Below are positions 1-7,102 of a stretch of DNA of 35,780 nucleotides, in pieces. The DNA is from Lachnospiraceae bacterium (GTDB lineage Bacteria; Bacillota; Clostridia; Lachnospirales; Lachnospiraceae). Every line of letters starts with the position of its first letter. Position 1 is the stretch's first letter. The stretch spans positions 1-35,780 of the forward strand of contig JAILBQ010000065.1 of the NCBI GenBank assembly GCA_024680815.1, written 5' to 3'. The notes beneath the pieces were generated by a model. That model had not been told where the DNA came from. It worked only from the letters and a program-made list of their open reading frames with translations, and did not search any database. The position numbers were made by a program, and so were the translations under genes.

Positions 1-1
1 C

Positions 2-964
2 GGCGATGATGTGAATAAGATCTCGGAATATCTTAAGAAATACAAGATAAACAGTTCAATGACCGTGAACGATCCCGTACAAAACCGCGTCTACGGCCAC
101 GGTTATCTTGCGGCGGCGTATATGGGCTATATTGCCGATAACAATGCGGGAAATGTAACGGCGGAAAAAATCGCGAGCGGAATGAACAAGATTTTCAAGA
201 AACTTGCGGATAATCCCACAAAATCCCTGGAGGAGGTATTTGATACCCTGGTGTATGATATCTTTCCGGAAAGCGAAGCTTCGAAGCACACCCTCCAGCA
301 GGTCATGTATGACATTAACAACGGCACCTCCGCCGCAGTGGACTTTGTCCGCGGCCTGATGAACCAGGTATCGGATGACGGGGCAGGCTCCGTCATCGCC
401 TCCGGGGGACTCGGGGCGGCTGCCGAGGATGTCCTGGGAGACAGCGAGACTTCGTCAAAGATCTACATTGACACGGAAAACATTTACATTGAGAGAGTGA
501 GCCTTCCTGAACCGGGAGCCGCCGGCGTCACCATTCAGGCCGGGGCGGACAGCGCCTCCACCAACCGTATAATGATGAAGATGTTCCGGATGACCTCGAA
601 AGATCTCGGGCTGGATAAAATTGAAAACGCTTCGGTTAAAGGCGTTAAGAGCGGCGAGGGTAAGGCAGTCAACGCCCTGACCATGGAGGAAGCCACAAGC
701 GCAATAGATATATTCCAGAATGCCATAAATCTCGTAAGCGGCGTCCGGAGCTATTACGGCGCGGCGCAGAACCGCATGGAGCACACCATCCGCAACCTGG
801 ATAATATTGTGGAAAACACCACGACTTCCGAATCGCGGCTCCGTGACACGGATATGGCCTCCGAGATGGTGAAGCTGGCCCTGCAGAACATCCTGCTGCA
901 GGCGGGCCAGTCCATGCTTTCACAGGCAAATCAGTCAAGCCGGGGAATCATGGCGCTGTTCTGA
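2..964 (+). CDS. Flagellin, C-terminal part (5' end outside window)
   Basis: Structural subunit of the flagellar filament, exported by the flagellar type III system. The reading frame is open from the first bases, so the conserved N-terminal D0/D1 helices lie upstream of the window; the GTG at 11 is probably internal. The last 90 or so residues are a classic flagellin C-terminal D1/D0 region: a long amphipathic helix with SYYGAAQNRMEH, then TTTSESRLRDTDMASEMVK, and the terminal helix with ILLQAGQSMLSQANQ. A stretch reading GVTIQAGADSASTNRIMMKM resembles the flagellin segment that precedes the C-terminal helices. The middle, about residues 50-170, is the variable surface-exposed region. The gene converges on rsgI, with only 16 bases between the two stop codons. 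Confidence 0.93.
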   Translation, partial: GDDVNKISEYLKKYKINSSMTVNDPVQNRVYGHGYLAAAYMGYIADNNAGNVTAEKIASGMNKIFKKLADNPTKSLEEVFDTLVYDIFPESEASKHTLQQVMYDINNGTSAAVDFVRGLMNQVSDDGAGSVIASGGLGAAAEDVLGDSETSSKIYIDTENIYIERVSLPEPGAAGVTIQAGADSASTNRIMMKMFRMTSKDLGLDKIENASVKGVKSGEGKAVNALTMEEATSAIDIFQNAINLVSGVRSYYGAAQNRMEHTIRNLDNIVENTTTSESRLRDTDMASEMVKLALQNILLQAGQSMLSQANQSSRGIMALF

Positions 965-980
965 ATATTTCCCCCGGGCA

Positions 981-2210
981 TCAATTTCTACCCTGCGGTC
1001 CGGGGCCACCCTGATCCGGGCCGGAAGGACGGGGCGGTTCCTGTCCTCCTTCTCCGGAGGGGCCGGACGGAGCTTCACTGTTCTCCGGCGGTGCGGTTTC
1101 AGGTTCCGCAGGAGGCGATGGCGGAGCGGCCTCCTCCTGCGGGGGCGCGGCTCCCTCCTGCACAGGAGCAGACCAGTCCTGCGGCGGTGTGGCTCCCTCC
1201 TGCACAGGAGCTTCAAGACCCGGCGCTCCTTCCGGAAGATCGGGCGCGGCCGGTTGTTCATTCCCCCGGGGATTTTCCTCACCCTGCCGCGGCGTTCCGG
1301 ATTCAGAGGGTTTCTCCGCTCCCGAAGGTTCATCGGGCATTTCCGCAGGCTTTTCTTTCCCGGACGCCTTTTCACTCCCGGAGGGCTTCTCCGGTCTTGC
1401 GGAGTCTTCGCCGTCATCGAACTTTTCCGCCCCGCCTGTGTTCCCGTCATCGGCCGGCTTTTCCGGCTCAAAGGCGGCTTCGCCCCCGGCAGGCAGCTCC
1501 GGAGCGGCAAATGTCCCGTTTTCCGTCGGGATATCCGTCGTCTCCTCAGGCTCTTTCGGGGAATTTTCTTCCATATAGATGCTTCCGGGACTTCTGTTTT
1601 CTTTTTCGGCTCTGTCTGAAAGCTCATCCGTAAGCTCTATAACCTCAAGATTTATCCGGGAATCGTCTTCCTCCCCCTGCTTTTCGCTGTTCCAGTATTC
1701 AACGGATTTTTTAACCTTTTCCTCCAGTTTTTCTTCCCTTTTGAAGCGGCTCGACACCGTTATCACCGCTTCGGTTTCATTTTCAATATAATCCTCCTCC
1801 AGAACGTCAAGGGTCAGCTCTATGGCCTTTTCAAGGGTTTTGCCCTTTGCCCCGGCCATTTCGTCCATATACCGTCCGGCGTCATCGTTATAAACACTCA
1901 CCTCCAGCACCCTGTCAAAGGGGTTTAAGGTATATTTAAACGAAGGATTTATATCCAGAGTCACATCGCTGCAGGCGTAGCTGTTTACCGCCGGAAAAGA
2001 GCCCGCTACGATGAGCACCGCCGCGGCGGCAGCTACCATGGCGGAATGGGCTTTAACAAATTTTACCGTTTTAACGGGGACGGGAGAGGTGTCGATATCC
2101 AGCTTCTGTCCAAGACGGTAATTCCTGTCCTTTATGAAATTTATCGCTCCGTCCGGCGCAAGCACCGCGGCCCGGCCTTCCTTTATTCCTATCACTACAG
2201 CCTTTTTCAT
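981..2210 (-). CDS. rsgI: RsgI-type membrane anti-sigma-I factor
   Basis: Anti-sigma factor that holds SigI at the membrane and releases it on an extracellular signal. The ATG at 2210 is preferred: AAAGGA sits six bases upstream, while the longer frame begins with TTG at 2237 and lacks a good site. Order of parts (numbered from 2210): RsgI N-terminal domain (about 1-45, MKKAVVIGIKEGRAAVLAPD), one membrane segment (about 57-78), the juxtamembrane RsgI domain with DINPS (Asn88-Pro89), then a long Pro/Glu/Ala-rich tail to the end. In studied RsgI proteins the Asn-Pro bond of this motif undergoes autoproteolysis. The outer tail has a roughly 14-residue repeat built on APVQEGA.PPQ and no recognisable carbohydrate-binding module, unlike many cellulosome-related RsgI proteins. 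It lies directly after sigI, as is usual. Confidence 0.9.
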   Translation of the reverse strand: MKKAVVIGIKEGRAAVLAPDGAINFIKDRNYRLGQKLDIDTSPVPVKTVKFVKAHSAMVAAAAAVLIVAGSFPAVNSYACSDVTLDINPSFKYTLNPFDRVLEVSVYNDDAGRYMDEMAGAKGKTLEKAIELTLDVLEEDYIENETEAVITVSSRFKREEKLEEKVKKSVEYWNSEKQGEEDDSRINLEVIELTDELSDRAEKENRSPGSIYMEENSPKEPEETTDIPTENGTFAAPELPAGGEAAFEPEKPADDGNTGGAEKFDDGEDSARPEKPSGSEKASGKEKPAEMPDEPSGAEKPSESGTPRQGEENPRGNEQPAAPDLPEGAPGLEAPVQEGATPPQDWSAPVQEGAAPPQEEAAPPSPPAEPETAPPENSEAPSGPSGEGGQEPPRPSGPDQGGPGPQGRN

Positions 2211-2242
2211 AGCCATTCCTTTTCCCAGATTCTGCAATCTGT

Positions 2243-2968
2243 TCAGCTCCTTAAATATTTCACATACTCCGCGAGAAACGGGTAGTTTCCGTCAAGTATC
2301 AGCGTTGACGCGATAAGGTACTTTCTGTATTTATCTATGAATTTTCTCGATACGTCCTGTCTTTCCATAACATCCTTCGCGGGGAAGAGACCCGTCTTTC
2401 TTAAAAGAGCCACGAGGGGCGGCGGCAGGAAAACCGCCTTTATCACCCTGGCGCACATTTTTCTGGTGGAAGCCGTGCGCGGAGATTTTTTTATATCAAA
2501 AATGGATATGCCGAAGCCCTCAAGCTCCTCGGTTATCGCTTCAATTTCATACCTTAATGAATTTTCCTCCTCCGCTTCCGCATCCGAAAGCTTCTCCCTG
2601 AGTTCAAGCTTCATTCCGGCCTCGGGATCTCCTTCTTCCAGCTCCCCCGAAAACGAATCGGGCGAAACAGCTATTTCATCCCTGTGACGTCCTTCCTTTC
2701 TGTACATATCGTAAAGCCGGCTCTTTATGACAAAGGAAGCGTAGCCCCAGAAATCCCCTTTTTCCGGATCGTAACCATCCAGAGCTTCCGAAACGGCAAT
2801 GAGGGCAACGGAGTATTCATCGTCACTTTTTGTGATTACCTTTTTCATAAGCCTCGCGGTCAGACGCAGGATATGATCCTCGTTTTCACCGAGGAATATT
2901 TCCCGGTACTGCCTGTCGTTTGAGGCCCGGGCGGCTTTTTCGTTTTCGTTTCTTAAATCCCGTTCCAT
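2243..2968 (-). CDS. sigI: RNA polymerase sigma factor SigI
   Basis: Alternative sigma factor of the sigma-70 superfamily, SigI subgroup. The signature stretch SDDEYSVALIAVSEALDGYDPEKGDFWGYASFVIKSRLYDMYRK aligns with SigI region 2 (in Bacillus, DDEFSIGLIAFNEAIEKYSPEKG); the C-terminal half with RQDVSRKFIDKYRKYLIA and LILDGNYPFLAEYVK is the SigI-specific C-terminal domain. I place the start at ATG 2968. The frame extends to TTG 3013, but that codon has no ribosome site and would sit at or near the transcription start of the SigI-like promoter found here. The stop is 33 bases before the rsgI ATG. Autoregulation is expected for this family and fits the promoter at 3024-3053. Confidence 0.92.
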   Translation of the reverse strand: MERDLRNENEKAARASNDRQYREIFLGENEDHILRLTARLMKKVITKSDDEYSVALIAVSEALDGYDPEKGDFWGYASFVIKSRLYDMYRKEGRHRDEIAVSPDSFSGELEEGDPEAGMKLELREKLSDAEAEEENSLRYEIEAITEELEGFGISIFDIKKSPRTASTRKMCARVIKAVFLPPPLVALLRKTGLFPAKDVMERQDVSRKFIDKYRKYLIASTLILDGNYPFLAEYVKYLRS

Positions 2969-3023
2969 GGATCCCGCGGCATTCTCCCCGAAAAAAATGA
3001 CTTTTTGTTTCAATAATAAGATA

Positions 3024-3053
3024 TACGAAACTCTTCCTGAAAAAAAGGGAGGT
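3024..3053 (-). promoter_or_regulatory. Candidate SigI-dependent promoter for sigI-rsgI
   Basis: On the minus strand ACCTCCC (3053-3047) is followed after 19 bases by CGTA (3027-3024). SigI promoters are known for a C-rich/A-tract -35 and a CGWA -10. The start would be about 50 bases before the ATG at 2968. The divergent promoter at 3089-3117 has the same spacing. Confidence 0.55.
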
Positions 3054-3088
3054 ACGGAGAAAATTTTTTAAATTATTTTTTCATCCAT

Positions 3089-3117
3089 ACCCCCATTTCC
3101 GGAAAAAGACCTGCGTA
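3089..3117 (+). promoter_or_regulatory. Candidate SigI-dependent promoter for the carbohydrate-binding protein gene
   Basis: ACCCCC (3089-3094), 19 bases, then CGTA (3114-3117). ACCCCC is the -35 I recall for Bacillus SigI promoters and CGTA fits the CGWA -10. Initiation about 7 bases after CGTA would give a leader of some 50 bases before the ATG at 3176, which has AAGGAGG at 3159-3165. Confidence 0.55.
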
Positions 3118-3175
3118 TTTGTGCTTGCAGGCGGAAACAGGCCGCCGGTAAAAACGAAAAGGAGGCAGGGTTGTT

Positions 3176-6100
3176 ATGAAGAGCTTAAGAAATCTGAAAA
3201 AAAGATTTGTAAGAAAGGGGCTGTCGGTTATGGTGGCGTTTTGCTGCGTTTTAACCGGCACGTCCGGCTTGTCGGCGCTTCCGGCTTTTGCGGAGGAAAT
3301 CGCGGAAAGCGAGGCCGTTATTCCGGAAGAAACGACGGAAGACATCGAAACCGCCATTCCGGAAGAAACAACGGAAAACATTGAAACCGTTATTCCGGAA
3401 GAAACGGCGGAAAACACCGAAGCCGTTATTTTGGAAGAAACGGCGGAAGAGACAGTTGAAAGCAACGACGCATCAGAATCCGTTTCTTCGAATGAAGAGG
3501 TTTCCCCGGAGGAAACGGTTTCGGAAGACTCTCTCCCGGAGGAAACCCTTCCGGAAGAGGAGCCCGGCGAAGATACAGCTCCCGAATCGGGCACCGGAAC
3601 CGTGACTTTTTCCGTCTCCGGCGGAGAAACCCTTTCGGAGCTTTCCGAAGGCGCATCGGGAATCACGGTGACCACAAATTCGGAAAACAAGGCTGTGACC
3701 GTAGCCATAAGCTCCGCGGGAGAGTATACCTTAAGCGGCAGTGCCGTCAACACCTGCGTGACCGTAGCCAAAAACCTGACAGACGGCGTCACTTTGAATC
3801 TGGACGGGTTAAGTATCGATAATACCGGGCTCTCTGCCGCCACCGGAGAGGATTATCCGGTAATCGCCGTTAAAAAAAGCGGCACGGTCTTAACTGTAAA
3901 AACCTCGGGAACAAACACCCTTACGGGAAGTGAAAGCTTTTCGGAGGAGGCAGAGGCTGTAATAAAGGCTCCCCAGTCCGTGCTTAACTTCACCGGAAGC
4001 GGAACCCTTAATATAACAAATTGCCTGGATGACGCCGTAAAATCAAAGGACGGCACCATAAACATAGTCTCCGGCACAATCAATATATCAAACTGTCAGG
4101 GGGATGGCCTTAAAGCAAAGATGGAGGATGTCTCCGACGGGGGAAACATCAACATTTCCGGCGGAACCCTTAATATTAATAATGAGATATACGGTGACGG
4201 CATCCAGGGAGAAAATGTCAATATCTCAGACGGCACGGTGAATATCACAACCGTATATAATACCGCGGCAACCGGCTATTATACCTCGGGAAGCACTTCC
4301 GCTGAATATAACACCATTACCGAAAACGAAGGCACCGGAGTCAAAACCGAGCGTATTAATATAGATACGGGAAGCCACAAAGCCATAAAGGCGGGTACGA
4401 AAGCCGCAACCTGTGTTTATAAAGACGGGTCGGAAGAAAGCTGCACCACCACGGCCTCCGGAGGACTTAAAATCACCGGCGGTACGATTAACATTGACAC
4501 CTCAGGGGCAGGCTTAAAGGCAAACCGGGTTACGACAAACGGTTATACCTCCTGTGCCAACGGCGTATATATCATAGGCTCGCCGGATGATGCCCTGCAT
4601 TCCAACAACGATCTTGTTATTTCCGGCGGCAGCATCACGATCAATTCCTCGGATGACGCTCTGGGCGCGGCGGGAACCGTGTCCATAACAGGAAGCGGAA
4701 CAACAGTCAATATTGAGAGCTGCTTTGAAGGAATAGAGGGAAAGGATATCATAATCGGCACCGAGGGGAGTAACGACGGCCCCGCCCTTACCATCAATTC
4801 CGCCGACGACGGCATCAATGCGGCCCATAAAACCGCGACCTATACCTATGACAGCGCCGACAACGAAGATTACAACTATACGAAAACCACAGTTAAAGGA
4901 AGCGGAAACACCTGTAAAATCTACAGCGGAACGGTGACGATAAAAATAGACAGCGCGGGTGCAAAGAGCGTTTCCTTAAGGAACGGCAGCGCTTCCTCGA
5001 AAAAAACCGTGAAATACAGGGCCGACGGGGATGGAATCGACTGCAACGGTACCCTCGATATCCGGGGCGGCACGACTTACGTTTTCGGCGCTTCTCCCTC
5101 CACAGCCAATTCGCCCCTGGACAGCGACAGCGGTTTTACCCTCGGAAACGGCGCGACCCTTCTGGGCGTGGGCTGTGACGGGATGAATGAATCCACACCC
5201 GGATACGGGGATGCGGTCTATATGACCTATGGAGCGGGAGGAGGCGGTGCCCCGGGCGGCACTTCAGCAACGGCTTCGATAACCGCGGGCTCGGATTTCA
5301 CGGTAAAGAGCGGCAATGAAACGCTTATAAATACGACTCTTCCCTATGCCGCCTCTTTCCTGATTTATTCCTCGCCCTCTTTGTCCGAAACAGGAAGCTA
5401 CACGGTTTCAATCGGAGGGAAAGAGGTTTCGGTGACTCTCGGTACGCCGGGCAGCAGCAATCCCGGACAACCCGGCGGCACTCCGCCGACCGATCCCTCA
5501 AACCCCGGCGGCGGCAATCCCGGACAGCCCGGCGGCACTCCGCCGGCCGACCCGTCAAACCCCGGCGAAGGTACACCCGGACAGCCCGGCGGCACTCCGC
5601 CGACCGATCCTTCAAATCCGGGCGGAGAGACCCCTCCCACTGAGCCGGCTGACCCGTCAAACCCCGGCGGAGAGACCCCTCCCTCAGAGCCCACGGATCC
5701 CACTACCCCCGCAGATCCGGTAAATCCGGGAGAGCAGGGCTCCTCAGACACACAGATCAGCTTTTATTTAAAAAGTGATTCCTCGAAAACCCTTACATCC
5801 TCGCTGAATCTTGCAAGGAACAAGAGCGCTGTCCTTATGCCGCTGTACAAATCCAATGACAGCCAGTACAACGGGAAAGTGGTAAAAACAACCATAACCT
5901 GGACAAGCTCTGACGAATCGGTGGTTAAAGTGACGAGCGGCGGCAAGATTACCGCCGTAAGAGCGGGCACTGATCCCGTAACCATAACAGCGAAAACCAC
6001 CTTTTCCGACAACAGCACCATAACCGGAGAGTGCGTAGTAACAGTTGTTATCAATCCAACCTCGGCTGCCCTTAAAAAGTCCGTGACACTTGAAAAGGGC

Positions 6101-6886
6101 AAAACCTTCAATATGGGAAGCCGCCTCGTTATTACCCCTTCGGACGCGGAATATTCCGTTTCCTGGTCAAGCTCCGATACCTCAAAGGTTACTGTCGACA
6201 GCAGCGGGGTTATAACCGGAGTAGCCGCGGGAAAGGCAAAGCTCACAGCGGTTGTGACCTCCTCCCGGGACAACGGCAAAAGCTTTTCCAAAACCATAAC
6301 AAAGAAAATAAAGGTCATCGAGCCTCTTACGGAGGAGCAGAAAAGCAAGGCGAAACTTAAATTAAACAAAAAGAAGCTGACGCTGGGAAGCAACGTGTAT
6401 TACCAGTTTTACGCATCGGCGAGTCCGGCGGTCTATGATACGATTAAATGGAGCATTTCCGACGGGGCGGCCAGCGTGATCGACCCTGAAACGGGCTTTT
6501 TAAAAACGGGAAGCCTCCGGGAAACGGTAACGGTCACGGCTTCAATGGACGGGAAAACGGCTTCCTGCATTGTCACGGTGGCCCCGGTGACCGACAGCGA
6601 TCTTTCTCTTGACAGCTCAAAATATTCCTCCGTTGTTTCCTCCGGAGCAGGAGGGCTGAAAGAGGGGAAAAAAGTATCACTGAAGGCTTCGCTGACAAAG
6701 GGAACGAAATTCGCGAATAAAAAGCTTATATGGGCTTCCTCCGACACGACGGTTGCCACAGTGAAGAACGGGAAAGTAAAGGCAGTGAGCGCGGGCACAG
6801 ACGGAAAGGCAAGTGCGGTAATCACCGTTTATTCCCTGGACAACCCGGAGGTCAGAAGATCCGTTACGATAACGGTCATTAAATAG
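3176..6886 (+). CDS. Secreted carbohydrate-binding-type (Cthe_2159-like) protein with Ig-like repeats
   Basis: Probable surface or secreted adhesin. It begins with a signal peptide (basic start, hydrophobic 16-36, ALPAFA before EEIAE). Next come an acidic tandem-repeat spacer (about 45-100) and a long parallel beta-helix domain (about 140-750) with repeats such as INISGGTLNINN, DDAVKSKDGTINI and SSDDALGAAGTVSI, the pattern of the calcium/polygalacturonate-binding Cthe_2159 family. A Gly/Pro-rich linker (about 757-856) leads to four Big_2-like Ig domains (about 865-1236) with signatures like TWTSSDESVVKVTSGGKITAVRAGT. I see no LPXTG, SLH or dockerin, so attachment is unclear. AAGGAGG at 3159-3165 supports the ATG at 3176. 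It is divergent from sigI-rsgI and probably SigI-controlled; substrate is not deducible. Confidence 0.85.
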   Translation: MKSLRNLKKRFVRKGLSVMVAFCCVLTGTSGLSALPAFAEEIAESEAVIPEETTEDIETAIPEETTENIETVIPEETAENTEAVILEETAEETVESNDASESVSSNEEVSPEETVSEDSLPEETLPEEEPGEDTAPESGTGTVTFSVSGGETLSELSEGASGITVTTNSENKAVTVAISSAGEYTLSGSAVNTCVTVAKNLTDGVTLNLDGLSIDNTGLSAATGEDYPVIAVKKSGTVLTVKTSGTNTLTGSESFSEEAEAVIKAPQSVLNFTGSGTLNITNCLDDAVKSKDGTINIVSGTINISNCQGDGLKAKMEDVSDGGNINISGGTLNINNEIYGDGIQGENVNISDGTVNITTVYNTAATGYYTSGSTSAEYNTITENEGTGVKTERINIDTGSHKAIKAGTKAATCVYKDGSEESCTTTASGGLKITGGTINIDTSGAGLKANRVTTNGYTSCANGVYIIGSPDDALHSNNDLVISGGSITINSSDDALGAAGTVSITGSGTTVNIESCFEGIEGKDIIIGTEGSNDGPALTINSADDGINAAHKTATYTYDSADNEDYNYTKTTVKGSGNTCKIYSGTVTIKIDSAGAKSVSLRNGSASSKKTVKYRADGDGIDCNGTLDIRGGTTYVFGASPSTANSPLDSDSGFTLGNGATLLGVGCDGMNESTPGYGDAVYMTYGAGGGGAPGGTSATASITAGSDFTVKSGNETLINTTLPYAASFLIYSSPSLSETGSYTVSIGGKEVSVTLGTPGSSNPGQPGGTPPTDPSNPGGGNPGQPGGTPPADPSNPGEGTPGQPGGTPPTDPSNPGGETPPTEPADPSNPGGETPPSEPTDPTTPADPVNPGEQGSSDTQISFYLKSDSSKTLTSSLNLARNKSAVLMPLYKSNDSQYNGKVVKTTITWTSSDESVVKVTSGGKITAVRAGTDPVTITAKTTFSDNSTITGECVVTVVINPTSAALKKSVTLEKGKTFNMGSRLVITPSDAEYSVSWSSSDTSKVTVDSSGVITGVAAGKAKLTAVVTSSRDNGKSFSKTITKKIKVIEPLTEEQKSKAKLKLNKKKLTLGSNVYYQFYASASPAVYDTIKWSISDGAASVIDPETGFLKTGSLRETVTVTASMDGKTASCIVTVAPVTDSDLSLDSSKYSSVVSSGAGGLKEGKKVSLKASLTKGTKFANKKLIWASSDTTVATVKNGKVKAVSAGTDGKASAVITVYSLDNPEVRRSVTITVIK
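3317..3457 (+). repeat. 36-base in-frame tandem repeat (about 4 copies)
   Basis: Three full and one degenerate 36-base units at 3317-3352, 3353-3388, 3389-3424 and 3425-3457. Each encodes 12 residues of the form VIPEETTEDIET. It lies just after the signal peptide of the carbohydrate-binding-type protein and probably forms an extended acidic spacer. Copy number could vary between strains. Confidence 0.85.
5449..5745 (+). repeat. Gly/Pro-rich linker repeat
   Basis: Imperfect tandem units encoding NPGQPGGTPPTDPS, degrading to ETPPTEPADPSNPGG, separate the beta-helix domain from the Ig-like domains. The reverse strand is open over this stretch only because of the composition bias. Confidence 0.8.
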
Positions 6887-6925
6887 TTTATCCCATAACT
6901 GAATACATCCCAAACCTCTCTTACA

Positions 6926-6968
6926 GCAGACGCCGGAGTTTCCCTACTTCGGCGTCTGCCGCGTTTTG
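6926..6968 (+). terminator. Rho-independent-type terminator hairpin
   Basis: GCAGACGCCG (6926-6935) pairs with CGGCGTCTGC (6950-6959). Pairing continues inward for four more base pairs, one of them G-U, to a 6-base loop. CGCGTTTTG follows. It sits 40 bases after the stop of the carbohydrate-binding-type protein gene. Confidence 0.75.
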
Positions 6969-6989
6969 AGTAATAATTACAATATTCAG

Positions 6990-7018
6990 TTGCCAGAATC
7001 CGGTATACATCGTATAAA
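6990..7018 (+). promoter_or_regulatory. Sigma-A-type promoter for the 7103 gene
   Basis: TTGCCA (6990-6995), a 17-base spacer, and TATAAA (7013-7018). It lies between the preceding terminator and the ATG at 7103. Confidence 0.65.
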
Positions 7019-7102
7019 TAGAAGCAGAGACAAAACGCCGGGGCACCGGCTTTAACGGGGCTGCGGCAGGACGTCAGCTCCGACATGGAGGATAAGGCTA
7101 TC

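Noticed and set aside
935..1627. Long minus-strand frame of 230 residues, very rich in Arg and Pro, overlapping rsgI
   Set aside because: It is a frame shift of the Pro/Glu-rich rsgI tail on the same strand; composition is implausible and there is no ribosome site or domain.
1091..1633. Plus-strand frame of 180 residues opposite rsgI
   Set aside because: Mirror of the low-complexity rsgI tail; no motif and no start signal.
3073..3843. Minus-strand frame of 256 residues with Ser/Val repeats
   Set aside because: Reverse complement of the acidic tandem repeat and beta-helix start. It covers the divergent promoter region and the signal-peptide codons of a clear gene.
5398..5751. Minus-strand Gly/Pro/Ser repeat protein
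   Set aside because: Antisense of the Gly/Pro linker; open only from composition.
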